From positions 1 to 41,758 of the forward strand of contig JACMME010000071.1 of NCBI GenBank assembly GCA_014379205.1: a stretch of 41,758 nucleotides of DNA, in the 5' to 3' direction. Under the pieces are notes generated by a model. That model saw nothing but the letters and a program-made list of their open reading frames with translations. It ran no database searches and was not told where the DNA came from. Positions 33,444 to 41,758 of the stretch are shown here, one piece after another (within the stretch, counting starts at the first letter, position 1; each line of letters starts with the position of its first letter). The DNA comes from Gemmatimonadaceae bacterium (lineage in GTDB: Bacteria > Gemmatimonadota > Gemmatimonadetes > Gemmatimonadales > Gemmatimonadaceae). The translations under genes were made by a program, and so were the position numbers.

Positions 33444-34421
33444 TCATTCTGCAGCGGTCTCAGCTTCGACACGTGCGAGAAACTCCGCTACCGCTCCATT
33501 CCATTCCGCGGCCTTTTCATCATGAGGCAGTGAAGCGGCTCCGTCGATAATCAGAAGCTCGAGATCCCGCTTCAGGGTTCTGAATCGGAACGCATCTTCC
33601 ACCGGCAGTTCCAACGCCTGTTCGCCCCATGTCAGCAGCACGGGCTGACCTAGCCGGCGCATTGCGCTTCTGATGTCGATGTTCAGCTGCTCCGCGAGGA
33701 AAGCCGCGGGTGCAAAGCGCGATCCGGGTTGGTGAGACGACCTGTAATAAATGTCCAGAAGCTCGTCTGTCACGAGATCGCGGTTCGCGTAGACTCGCTC
33801 GAGATAGTACCGAAGACTTGGCCGCGAGACGAGGCTATTGAAGAGTGCGCTTCCAAGAACCGGTGAATCGATTACGAGACGCGCAATGTCGCCGCCGGTT
33901 CCGGACTGATCCGTTAGCCGCGTTAGTCCTGTTGGCTCGGTCAGCACCAGCGCAGGAAACCGGGATGGATCGCGCGCGCCCAGGACCGCTGCGTAAGCCG
34001 CCGATAGAGACGTAGCGACCAGTATGCATGGGCGGCCCACCACCTGCTTGGCGAAATCGCTGATGAGATTCAGGTAAAGTCTTCCCGAGTAACGGATGTC
34101 CGGCCGGTCCGACCGCCCGAATCCGAGAAGATCCATCGCGTACGTGGTGTGCGTTTCGGCAAACGGGCCGACATTTGACCGCCATTCAAACGAGGAAGCG
34201 CCAGCATAAATACCATGCACAAGCAGCAGAGGATATCGGCTGGGCGTTGAGTCCACGTCATGCCGCGTGTACGCGATTCGACGGTCGCGCCAGGTGAACC
34301 AGCCTTCCTCACCACCAAGGAGATTCTCCAGTGGCTCGGTGCGTCGCCCCACCAGGGCATTGAACGTCGCTGCCGCGCCCAGGGCAGCACTGCCGGCGAG
34401 AAAGGCCTTACGCCATTGCAT
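33444..34421 (-). CDS. Alpha/beta-fold hydrolase with modified nucleophile elbow
   Basis: A 325-residue protein with an N-terminal hydrophobic helix (residues 5-25). The alpha/beta hydrolase signs are HGIYAGASSFEW (oxyanion strand), MDLLGFGRSDRPDIRY, a C-terminal WGEQALELPVED acid segment and a late His in LPHDEKAAEW. The nucleophile elbow reads ATSLSAAYA instead of GxSxG, so both flanking Gly are small residues but not Gly. Substrate unknown. Confidence 0.8.
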   Translation of the reverse strand: MQWRKAFLAGSAALGAAATFNALVGRRTEPLENLLGGEEGWFTWRDRRIAYTRHDVDSTPSRYPLLLVHGIYAGASSFEWRSNVGPFAETHTTYAMDLLGFGRSDRPDIRYSGRLYLNLISDFAKQVVGRPCILVATSLSAAYAAVLGARDPSRFPALVLTEPTGLTRLTDQSGTGGDIARLVIDSPVLGSALFNSLVSRPSLRYYLERVYANRDLVTDELLDIYYRSSHQPGSRFAPAAFLAEQLNIDIRSAMRRLGQPVLLTWGEQALELPVEDAFRFRTLKRDLELLIIDGAASLPHDEKAAEWNGAVAEFLARVEAETAAE

Positions 34422-34557
34422 GCGTGGTCATCGAAGGGAGATAAGGGATTCAGCGCAGATCATGGCACCCCGTTCAGGAATTCCTGGGAGTGCCTCATTG
34501 GGCACACACAACCACCGGCGGGCAGTGATTGATACATGACAAATGAAACACGACACC

Positions 34558-34598
34558 AAAAAAAAGCAGCGGAGCACGCTTGCGATTCGTGCCCCGCT
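34558..34598 (-). terminator. Intrinsic terminator of the acidic/basic low-complexity gene
   Basis: An 11-base stem AGCGGAGCACG / CGTGCCCCGCT with one mismatch (34568-34598) and a loop of nine. On the minus strand it is followed by GCTTTTTTTT. Confidence 0.9.
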
Positions 34599-34620
34599 CA
34601 ATCTCACCAGAGCCGCCCCA

Positions 34621-35682
34621 TCACCTTCCCCGGCCGCCCCCGCGCCGCATGGACGGTGACTTGCTGGTTCCACCGCGACCCTGACTCTTGCCTCCCTTTG
34701 CCGAGCTGCCGCGACTTCCCCCTCCAACCGAGCGGCCTGCACCGCTGGATGGTGAGCCGCCGGATGATTTCTTGCTCGCGCCCCCACGGTTCGGTGTACT
34801 GCGCGACGTTGTTTTTCCGGCACTGCGGCTTGCTGTCTTGGACCCGCTCGCGCTACCCGATCGTTTAGCAGCCGACGTCTTCTTCGCCGCCGAGCTCTGT
34901 GTCTTCCCGGCAGCGCTCTTTCCACTCGAGCTCTTGCTACCCGAAGTTTTGCCTGCGGAGCTTTTGCCTGCGGAGCTCCTTCCGCCTGAGCTCTTGCTGG
35001 AAGAGCCTCCGGCCGCGGATCCCTTGCCACCCGAGCTCTTCCCCGCAGCGCTTTTCTTGCCGCTTGCGCCCTTCTTGCCGCTTGCGCCTTTCGAGGCTCC
35101 CCTTCCTGCGCCGCCCGTGCTGCTGGGATCTCTCGCCGAAGTCGCTCCGGATCCGCCGGTACCGCTGCCCTGCGAGCGCTTTCGCTCACTTCCCTGTTCG
35201 GCGCTGCGCGACCCGGCGGCACCCGTATCCGACGAGTCAGATTCCGAGCGACCCGATGACGCACCACCACCCGCGCCTTTCCGTCCGGCGCCGCTGCCAG
35301 GTTGACTTCCTGAGCCGCGAGCTCCGGTTGTTGCACCACCGCCCGAGGCAGCCTTGGGCCGTCGGCCCCGACGCCCACCACCGGATAGGGCACCCTCTTC
35401 ATCTTCCTCTTCGTCGCCAGCTACGGCGCCCCCCTCTTCGTCATCCTCGGTTGCTTCGCCGCCTTCCTCTTCCTCATCATCCTCGCTGAGGTCGTCGGGG
35501 TCGTCAAAGTACGTATTTCCCCGCTCGGTAGTTGCCCAGCCGGTGCTCTCTTCCTCGTCCTCATCATCGTCGTACGAAGCACCGCCACCACCACCGCCTC
35601 CTCCGAACCCGCCGTAACCCTCTTCTTCGTCGTCGCGCTCGGAGAAGAGCATCTTGTCGTTCAGCCCATCGCCACGCGGCAT
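34621..35682 (-). CDS. Low-complexity protein: acidic N-terminus, Lys/Ser/Gly-rich C-terminus
   Basis: A 353-residue, entirely low-complexity protein. Residues 15-110 are dominated by Asp/Glu and Gly; residues 110-345 are Lys/Ser/Ala/Gly repeats such as SGKKGA and SAGKSS, ending in RRGGGRGR. It is polar in charge: about 95 acidic-region residues then a strongly basic tail, like histone H1-type and RNA-binding disordered proteins. The start at 35682 has AGGAGGG five bases upstream, and a clear terminator follows the stop, so it is a real, single-gene unit. I assign no function. Confidence 0.7.
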   Translation of the reverse strand: MPRGDGLNDKMLFSERDDEEEGYGGFGGGGGGGGASYDDDEDEEESTGWATTERGNTYFDDPDDLSEDDEEEEGGEATEDDEEGGAVAGDEEEDEEGALSGGGRRGRRPKAASGGGATTGARGSGSQPGSGAGRKGAGGGASSGRSESDSSDTGAAGSRSAEQGSERKRSQGSGTGGSGATSARDPSSTGGAGRGASKGASGKKGASGKKSAAGKSSGGKGSAAGGSSSKSSGGRSSAGKSSAGKTSGSKSSSGKSAAGKTQSSAAKKTSAAKRSGSASGSKTASRSAGKTTSRSTPNRGGASKKSSGGSPSSGAGRSVGGGSRGSSAKGGKSQGRGGTSKSPSMRRGGGRGR

Positions 35683-35830
35683 AACACCCTCCTTTCGTAT
35701 TGTCTCGCAGGTATGCGGTATCGCCCATCAGCAGAAACCGAGCGATCTGCACGTCGTGTGCCGAGCGACAGGGATAAGGTATATGAGTGCAAGGGTCAAG
35801 GGATACGGAAGAAAAACGGGCAAATTGACA

Positions 35831-35862
35831 AGGCCCGAAACCGCGAACGCGATTCCGGGCCT
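35831..35862 (-). terminator. Hairpin downstream of the HD-GYP regulator gene
   Basis: A 32-base near-perfect hairpin with arms AGGCCCG and CGGGCCT around an A/T-containing inner stem and a tiny loop. On the minus strand a moderately T-rich tail follows. It likely ends the kinase-regulator transcript. Confidence 0.7.
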
Positions 35863-35884
35863 CTACGTAGATCATCTCACCAGG

Positions 35885-37000
35885 TCAATCCTCGAGAAAC
35901 ACCAGGCTCTTTCGTCTCCGCACGACGGAGACCAGCGCGCCATACACATCTTCGTCGAGAAGTGTGTTCACCTGACTCTCGAGATACTGGATGGTGTCTT
36001 CGGGCGTACGGGGCGAGCGATAAGCACGTTTGGATGTCAGCGCATCGTAGGCATCGGCAGCAGCCAGAACCCGCCCGCCGATCGATATGGCTGAGAGTCC
36101 CATGAGACCGCGTGGGTAACCAGTGCCGTCTATTCGCTCATGATGGTCATGCACGTACTCCAGCACGACACCCAAATGCTTCAGCGGCGCGAGGATATCC
36201 ATACCGATTTGCACGTGTGTTTTCACATGCGCGAACTCATCCGGTGTCAGCTGGCCAGGCTTATTGAGCACTTCTTCTCGTATGCCTATCAGTCCGACAT
36301 CGTGCAGCCTGCCAGCCAGACGGATTGCCTCGACCGTGTCCTCCCCCAATCCGAGCTCCTCCGCTATGGATGAGGCAAGATCTGCAACGCGTTGGGAGTG
36401 GCCGCGAAGATACACATCCTTGGCTTCCATGGCGTTGATGAGCGTCTCGGCAATGCTCACCGTCAGCGAACGAAGCGCTTGTTTCTCCTGCTCGATCTCC
36501 GCCGTTTGCAAGGAGACCTCTTCACGAATCATTCGCTCAACGTGACGTTGCTCGATGGTGAGATCTCGTCTGTGCAGCGCTCGCTCCACGGCCTGGTGAA
36601 GATCGGAGAGCTCTACCGGTTTCATCAGGTAATCGCACGCCCCGCTGGACAGCGCTTCAGTGGCCGTGGGAGCGTCGTTGACCGCCGAGAGCATCATGAT
36701 GGCAAGATCAGGATCCTTCCTGGCCGCGCGCCCGACAACCTCAAGTCCGGTCATGCCAGGCATGCGCACGTCACACAGCATTAGCATGAACGAATGCCGC
36801 TCGAGCAACTCGAGCGCTGCCGCTCCGGAGTCCGCTGTCTGAACTTCGTAACCTCTAGACCGAAGAAACTTGGACAGGGCCAGGCGGATGGTTTCTTCGT
36901 CGTCAACGACGAGAATACGCTTGGTCAGTGCGCCAGTTCCGGTGTGAGCTATGCGCGCCGCAAGAGGAGACGTTGTGCGCTGTGGCAGAGTGTCATTCAT
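35885..37000 (-). CDS. Response regulator with HD-GYP output domain
   Basis: A 371-residue regulator. REC domain at about 28-140: Asp33/Asp34 acidic pocket, phospho-acceptor Asp77 (LCDVRMPG), Lys127 (YLMKP). A coiled linker (145-180) leads to an HD-GYP domain at about 185-360: His233-Asp234 (RLHDVGLIG), HHE (286-288) and DGTGYP (291-296). HD-GYP domains hydrolyse cyclic-di-GMP. The usual Lys after the HD pair (HDIGK) is Leu here. The gene overlaps the kinase stop by four bases (ATGA), so the two are a coupled two-component pair. Confidence 0.93.
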   Translation of the reverse strand: MNDTLPQRTTSPLAARIAHTGTGALTKRILVVDDEETIRLALSKFLRSRGYEVQTADSGAAALELLERHSFMLMLCDVRMPGMTGLEVVGRAARKDPDLAIMMLSAVNDAPTATEALSSGACDYLMKPVELSDLHQAVERALHRRDLTIEQRHVERMIREEVSLQTAEIEQEKQALRSLTVSIAETLINAMEAKDVYLRGHSQRVADLASSIAEELGLGEDTVEAIRLAGRLHDVGLIGIREEVLNKPGQLTPDEFAHVKTHVQIGMDILAPLKHLGVVLEYVHDHHERIDGTGYPRGLMGLSAISIGGRVLAAADAYDALTSKRAYRSPRTPEDTIQYLESQVNTLLDEDVYGALVSVVRRRKSLVFLED

Positions 37001-40000
37001 GCGCTAAGCCCCGGTGCGGAGGGAACTGGCAACTGGGACAAAATAGGAAGGGTTATGCGAAAAGTTGATCCGACCCCAAGGGTACTGTCCACCGAGAGTG
37101 TGCCACCATGCGTCTGAATGATTCCGATACTCACACTGAGGCCGAGGCCTGTTCCAGCACCTTCAGGCTTGGTTGTGAAGAAAGGCTCGAAGATTCGACG
37201 CTGAATTTCATAGCTGATCCCCATCCCGGTGTCTCCGATCTCGATGACGATCGAACCCCCAAGGCCATATGTTCGGAGAGTAAGGATTTTCTTCGAAACG
37301 GAAGCCATGGCATGCTCGGCGTTAATCATGAGATTTAGCAGGACTTGCTGAATCTGCCTGTCATCGACGTGGATGGATGGAAGGTCGGGACTCAGACATG
37401 ACTCCACAATCAGACCAGCCGAGCGAAGGGCATAGGATCGCAGGCGGAGCGTTTGTTCGATGAGATCGTTGGCGTTCGCGACGACATTTCGGGGGCCGCT
37501 CTTCCGGGCAAAGGAAAGCAGATCCTTGACGACCCCGCCAGCCCTGTCGGCCTCGCGCTTGATCATGCGCACAGCATCGTTGTTATCCTCCCCAAGGTCT
37601 TCTTCCAGCAACAGCTGCGCGAATGCCGAGATGCCTGTAAGAGGATTGTTGACCTCGTGGGCTACCCCCGCAACCAGTTCGCCCAGTGCCGCCAACTTTT
37701 CACCCTGTCTCAGCTGTTCGCCGATGCGTCGTTCATCGACGAGATTCCGCGCGCTCCATACAAGGCCGATGCGCTGTCCCGAGGCATCGCGAATCGTGCT
37801 CATGGTTACCCACGCGGGAAACAAGCCGCCGTCCATTCGCCGCAATGTACGTTCGCCCGACCATGCAACACCCGCCGTAACGGCTCCCCGAATTGCAGCA
37901 ACATCGGTTTTTTGGGACTCGAGAAGCATCAGCGCTGGCATGCCGGAAAGCTGTTCGTGTGAATAGCCGAACTCGCGGGTCGCAGCGCCGTTCGCGTAGC
38001 GAATAATGCCATCGGGCGAGCAGACAAATACCGGCTGCGCCATTGTCTCGAGAGCGGAGGCGAGAAGTCGCTGCTTGGACTGCTGACTCTCCTCTTCCGC
38101 GCGAAGCAGCATGGTGGCCAGCGCGAGCGCGATCGGCGTAGCGAGCCGCGTGAGCGCCGCGTACTCGTAGGCGGGCAAGCGCTGGCCCCGTGCAGGGCTT
38201 ACGGCCAATGCTCCTATCAGCCGATTCTCGGAGAAGAGCGGCAGGAAGCTTCCGGGTGCGTCTATCCAATCGATGGCGTCGTTCGCGCGATACTCTTCAA
38301 CGAGACTGCCGGCGTCGGCGTGCTTCGCCAGAGCTAGCACGGCATCCGGGATCGTTGCTTCGGAGCCTGAAAGACCCTCGGCGCTTCCGGTTGCCGCGAT
38401 GTACTGAAAGGGCTGATCCTTCCCTGCACAAACCACGAGAGCGCTTCCATCGCAGTTAACGGCCTCACTGATTACGCCCAACATTTCGTCCGCTGCTTCC
38501 GTGAGAGACATTGTACGCAAGGCAATTCGGGCTATGGTCGCGGCCGCTTCCGCCTGCCGCCGTTCCCTTCGCTCCGATTCGAATGCCCGAGCGTTTACGA
38601 TGGCTGTCCCTGCCTGGCGGGCGATGTGTCCGACCAGCTCAACGTCATCCCAGTCGTATGCGTCCGGACTATTGGACCATGCCTGAAGAATACCCAGCAA
38701 GTGATCGCCGTGTACTATGGGAACGTTGAGCGAGATAGCGGCGTCGTCTCCGGGCAAGCTGTGTTCCGTCGGCGCGTTGGAAGCCCCCCAGGCTCCCGCT
38801 ATGACAGGCTGTCCGGTGCGCAGAGTCTGACTGAGCGTTCCATCGTTCGACGGAAGTCGCGGAAGCCATGTAGTAGCGACGGATATTCCGTTACTCACGA
38901 CATATTCCGGGACGAGCATGCCTGTGTTCTCGTCGAAGCTGATGACTGCCAGGCCCGCCGCATCGACGACTGACGATACCGCTTTGTATATCTCTTCATA
39001 GAGGGTGTCATTCGAGACCGCCGCGGAGATAGCGCGCTGGACGGTGGCAACCGCCTCCATGCGGGCGGCGCGTCGCTCAACGTCACCGAAGAGTAGAGCA
39101 TTTCGCACGCCGAGCGCGGCGCACATGCTGAAATCCGTGAGCAACTGCCGATGGTCGGTGTTGAATGGCTGGCGGGTTGTGAAGTACAGTGCGAGTATGC
39201 CGCGCCGCCCCCCATCCGTCAGAAGTGGCATTATCGCCACTGATTCGATCCCCTTTGCCTCGAGCTCCTGAAAAGAGACCTCATGGGAGAGCTCATGTAT
39301 GTTCTGGCCGAAGAGGGGCTCCCCTGACTTCATCGCGTTGCCCAGCGCACCCGTCCAGAAGGAATCGTAGCTTGGGACGGAGCCGCCCGCCCCTATTCCC
39401 TCTGCGAGCGGAATCTCGATTCTTCCGCTGGTTGAATCGCCGAGGTATACGGATACACCATCAGCGGCCAAGCGCTCGCGCGCGATGCGCGCGACGTCCG
39501 CATACACGGCGCTCGCCGTAACGCTGAGCGCTATGCTTCGTGCAGACACCGCCAGCATGTTGGCGTGCTGAAGTGCCCGCTCGGATGCCCGGAAGAGTCC
39601 AGCGTTTTCTATAGCGACAGCCGCGTGGTTGGCCAGAGCGAGCAGCAAGAGCTCGTCCGATGCATCGAACGTTCTGGCATCGTTACCGAACACAACAACC
39701 GCGCCGGTGGAACGATCTCCGCCCAGCAAAGGAGCGGCGATCGCTGTTCGCCGCCCGGTCTGCATTCCCGGCGCGTACCAGCCCCAGCGGTTGGTTGCGC
39801 TATCAGTATCGTCGTTTCGCAGTGTCCTGCCTGTGCGAGCACATTCCCCGCCGAATGAGGAGCTTGCTGGCGCGACACAGCCGACATGCTCCTCCGCCTC
39901 GCCATGCCCCGCGACGGCGATTATCTGGTCGCTGTCAAGGATCAAGAGCACGGCGCCAGCACCATCCATGAGCTCGGTGGCGTGTTGAACGACGAGTGCG

Positions 40001-40758
40001 AAGACCTCGTCGAGCTCGAGCGAGCCGTTGATGCGCTGGACAATATCTGACAGCGCCCGAGCTGCGCGTGCGTTTCGCTCCGCGCTTTCCAGGAGGCGGG
40101 CGTTGTGAACTGCGAGGGCGCCGTGTTCCGCGAGACGTTGGAGCCGCGCAGCATCGGAGTGGCTGTATTTGCCACGACCGCAATTCACGGCGATAAGTGC
40201 CCCCAGGACCTCCCCGTTTACCATCATGGGAGCAACGACCGCGTCGTGAAGCCCGTAAGCAATGACCAAAGCCCGGTCGGCGTCGGGAGCGGTAGCGAGG
40301 TCGTTCGAAATGAGTACACGCCGCTCCGCGACCGCCCTCGACCGCAGTGAATCCACGACCCCTGACAGCTTCAGCCCGCGCATCGGGGATAGACTCCCTG
40401 CTGCCGCGGAAACACGGAACGTATCCCCATCGAGTAGTGCGACGGCTGCGCCTTGCGAGTCCAGCAGGTTGGCGGTTCGGTCCACGAGCAGCGTGAGTCC
40501 TCTGGCCATACCCATTCCCGCGCCGGCCAGCTCCCGCCCGATTTCAGCAAGCTGGTCGCTGTCTGCGCACGCGCGCCGCAGCGCGCTCAGCTCTTCGGCT
40601 TCGTCCGAGGTCGAGGGCGAAGCGGTTGCGGTGGAGGGGCGCAGGGTAGTGCTCAGTGGACTCAACGGAATGCGCGGGTAAAGCCGGGCGAAGAGTACCC
40701 GGTGGCGCGCGGTAGCAGGCGTAAAATTACGCGTACATGCAGGGGCTCCCGCAGCCAC
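36997..40758 (-). CDS. Large hybrid-sensor histidine kinase with five GAF domains and a PAS domain
   Basis: A 1253-residue cytoplasmic kinase without membrane helices. By residue: GAF-like domains at about 70-215, 235-390, 400-560, 575-730 and 745-890, a PAS domain at about 905-1015, then HisKA with the phospho-acceptor in GVAHEVNNPLTG, and HATPase with the N box (NLMINAEHAMAS), G1 (GDTGMGI) and G2 (GTGLGLSVS). Five sensory GAF domains in series suggest integration of several small-molecule or redox signals. The N-terminal 50 residues from GTG 40758 are low-complexity; the true start may be later. Its stop overlaps the HD-GYP regulator start. Confidence 0.93.
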   Translation of the reverse strand: MAAGAPACTRNFTPATARHRVLFARLYPRIPLSPLSTTLRPSTATASPSTSDEAEELSALRRACADSDQLAEIGRELAGAGMGMARGLTLLVDRTANLLDSQGAAVALLDGDTFRVSAAAGSLSPMRGLKLSGVVDSLRSRAVAERRVLISNDLATAPDADRALVIAYGLHDAVVAPMMVNGEVLGALIAVNCGRGKYSHSDAARLQRLAEHGALAVHNARLLESAERNARAARALSDIVQRINGSLELDEVFALVVQHATELMDGAGAVLLILDSDQIIAVAGHGEAEEHVGCVAPASSSFGGECARTGRTLRNDDTDSATNRWGWYAPGMQTGRRTAIAAPLLGGDRSTGAVVVFGNDARTFDASDELLLLALANHAAVAIENAGLFRASERALQHANMLAVSARSIALSVTASAVYADVARIARERLAADGVSVYLGDSTSGRIEIPLAEGIGAGGSVPSYDSFWTGALGNAMKSGEPLFGQNIHELSHEVSFQELEAKGIESVAIMPLLTDGGRRGILALYFTTRQPFNTDHRQLLTDFSMCAALGVRNALLFGDVERRAARMEAVATVQRAISAAVSNDTLYEEIYKAVSSVVDAAGLAVISFDENTGMLVPEYVVSNGISVATTWLPRLPSNDGTLSQTLRTGQPVIAGAWGASNAPTEHSLPGDDAAISLNVPIVHGDHLLGILQAWSNSPDAYDWDDVELVGHIARQAGTAIVNARAFESERRERRQAEAAATIARIALRTMSLTEAADEMLGVISEAVNCDGSALVVCAGKDQPFQYIAATGSAEGLSGSEATIPDAVLALAKHADAGSLVEEYRANDAIDWIDAPGSFLPLFSENRLIGALAVSPARGQRLPAYEYAALTRLATPIALALATMLLRAEEESQQSKQRLLASALETMAQPVFVCSPDGIIRYANGAATREFGYSHEQLSGMPALMLLESQKTDVAAIRGAVTAGVAWSGERTLRRMDGGLFPAWVTMSTIRDASGQRIGLVWSARNLVDERRIGEQLRQGEKLAALGELVAGVAHEVNNPLTGISAFAQLLLEEDLGEDNNDAVRMIKREADRAGGVVKDLLSFARKSGPRNVVANANDLIEQTLRLRSYALRSAGLIVESCLSPDLPSIHVDDRQIQQVLLNLMINAEHAMASVSKKILTLRTYGLGGSIVIEIGDTGMGISYEIQRRIFEPFFTTKPEGAGTGLGLSVSIGIIQTHGGTLSVDSTLGVGSTFRITLPILSQLPVPSAPGLSA

Positions 40759-40802
40759 CTAGACGACGAGCAATCGGTGCTGCCGTAACGGGTTCAGAGG
40801 CC

Positions 40803-41639
40803 TCAGTCGTCCACGAATTCCACGTCCACCTGCTTCTCGATTATCCCTGCTTCCACGCCTCTTTTGAGCAGCGTTCGGACTGCGCGGCGACCCGTCTCGC
40901 CGTAATCCAGAGTCCAATCGTTCACGTACATGCCGACGAACTCATCTGCTTTCGCTCTATCGAGGCCGCGCGCGAAGCTCATTGCGTGATCCAGTGCCTG
41001 CGGCCGATTAGCTAGTCCATGCGCTATACTGGCTCGTAAGTGTTGCGATATTGTTCTTATAAGTGAGTCTCCCAAGTCCTTGCGAATGACGTTCCCACCC
41101 AAAGGAAGTGGCAGCGCTGTCTGGTCATACCACCACACTCCCATGTCGACGATCAACTGAAGCCCACGGTCCTTGTAGGTCAGCTGACCTTCATGTATAA
41201 GCAGCCCGGCATCAACGTCGCCGCGCTCTACGGCATCCTCGATCTGATCGAATGGAATGGTGATCGCCACGAAGTCCGGCTGATACATGCGCATTACCAG
41301 CGCAGCCGTGGTTAGCGGTCCGGGTATGGCGATTCGCCGTCCGCGGAGCTCTTCCTGGGTAATCGGCATCCGCGCAACCAGCCGCGGGCCATAGCGATCT
41401 CCCATCGACGCTCCATGCGGGAGTAGCGCGTACCGATCGGTGAGGTAGGAGTATGCGTGGATAGAGACTGCCGTCACCTCGAGCTCACCGCGCAAAGCGC
41501 GCTGGTTCAGAGTCTCGATGTCCTGAAGCTCGTGAACGTAGCTGATGTCACCGGTATCTATTAATCCCTTCGATAGCGCGTAAAACATGAATGCGTCATC
41601 GGAATCGGGGCTGTGGGCAACGCGGATGGTGTGGGGCAT
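40803..41639 (-). CDS. mqnD: 1,4-dihydroxy-6-naphthoate synthase (MqnD family)
   Basis: A 278-residue protein of the periplasmic-binding-protein fold used by MqnA/MqnD. HSPDSDDAFMFYALSKG near the start, the VSIHAYSYL and GPLTTAALVMRM segments, and IHEGQLTY follow the MqnD pattern. MqnD cleaves cyclic dehypoxanthine futalosine to 1,4-dihydroxy-6-naphthoate in the alternative (futalosine) menaquinone pathway. The other pathway genes are outside the window. It is likely a single-gene unit on this strand. Confidence 0.92.
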   Translation of the reverse strand: MPHTIRVAHSPDSDDAFMFYALSKGLIDTGDISYVHELQDIETLNQRALRGELEVTAVSIHAYSYLTDRYALLPHGASMGDRYGPRLVARMPITQEELRGRRIAIPGPLTTAALVMRMYQPDFVAITIPFDQIEDAVERGDVDAGLLIHEGQLTYKDRGLQLIVDMGVWWYDQTALPLPLGGNVIRKDLGDSLIRTISQHLRASIAHGLANRPQALDHAMSFARGLDRAKADEFVGMYVNDWTLDYGETGRRAVRTLLKRGVEAGIIEKQVDVEFVDD

Positions 41640-41645
41640 TAGAAG

Positions 41646-41702
41646 GATTGCGGATTGCGGATTGCGGACTGAACTGCGCCACTGCGTACTGCGTACTACG
41701 CA
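41646..41702. repeat. Heptad repeat array (GATTGCG, GTACTGC)
   Basis: Three GATTGCG copies start at 41646, then GACT, GAACTGC, GCCACTGC, GTACTGC and GTACTAC words follow. It belongs to the same family as the arrays at 8.4, 22.3 and 32.4 kb, and lies just upstream of the mqnD start. The window ends inside similar sequence (CGCAGTAC). Confidence 0.85.
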
Positions 41703-41758
41703 CTTGGAGGTTTGGGGTAATGCTGAGCTATTGAGTCCGCATCAAACATACGCAGTAC

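Noticed and set aside
34899-35489. Plus-strand Arg/Pro/Leu-rich frame of about 200 residues
   Set aside because: It is a shadow of the low-complexity gene on the minus strand, which has the better ribosome site and a terminator.

Overview
The window looks like a chromosomal segment of a GC-rich, Gram-negative soil-type bacterium. It carries several predicted lipoproteins with lipobox Cys, a futalosine-pathway menaquinone gene (mqnD), a multi-domain LigD, and a MerR-like regulator of a kind I associate with Gemmatimonadota. Assignment to Gemmatimonadota is an inference from gene flavour, not a demonstrated placement. I see no rRNA, tRNA, CRISPR array, prophage or insertion sequence.

Layout. 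1-1.8 kb: end of a secreted alkaline phosphatase-like gene overlapping an Smr-like gene and a small lipoprotein. 1.8-4.2 kb: a divergent pair, a membrane-tailed Fe-only-hydrogenase-like protein (-) and a Crp/Fnr regulator (+). 4.4-8.4 kb: MoeB-rhodanese fusion, alpha/beta hydrolase, a histone-H1-like Lys/Ser protein (-) and a lipoprotein. 8.4-10.2 kb: a 28-bp tandem repeat followed by a thioredoxin-NHL gene with an in-frame TGA exactly at the first redox Cys. 10.2-12.3 kb: a broken M1 aminopeptidase. 12.5-16.4 kb: acyl-CoA desaturase, YggX-type protein, GH3 enzyme and NrtR-like regulator. 16.7-19.9 kb: LigD and a cold-shock protein. 20-30 kb: mostly minus-strand housekeeping genes (zinc ribbons, YhaM-like HD nuclease, SPFH protein, TolB-like propeller, S41 protease, GT87-like membrane protein, DUF1761). 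29.4-31 kb: a plasmid-type replication initiator abutting an SDR gene. 31-35.7 kb: phospholipase-D/cardiolipin-synthase-like protein, MerR-like regulator, hydrolase and an acidic/basic low-complexity protein. 35.9-40.8 kb: an overlapping pair, a 1253-residue five-GAF histidine kinase and an HD-GYP response regulator. 40.8-41.6 kb: mqnD.

Most notable: (1) the thioredoxin-NHL gene reads through cleanly on both sides of a TGA placed at the first Cys of the CxxC site, and a short stem-loop with a G in its apical loop follows at the right distance, so a selenoprotein with a U-x-x-C centre is the best explanation. (2) Two families of intergenic short-period repeats recur. One is built on a 7-bp word (GAACTGC/GATTGCG-like) and one on a 6-bp word (NNCAGT); several arrays sit as facing inverted copies that could form long hairpins. 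(3) The M1 peptidase has an amber codon precisely at the third zinc ligand plus a nearby -1 frameshift. (4) The hydrogenase-like protein keeps Cys motifs but lacks ferredoxin domains and has a C-terminal membrane anchor.
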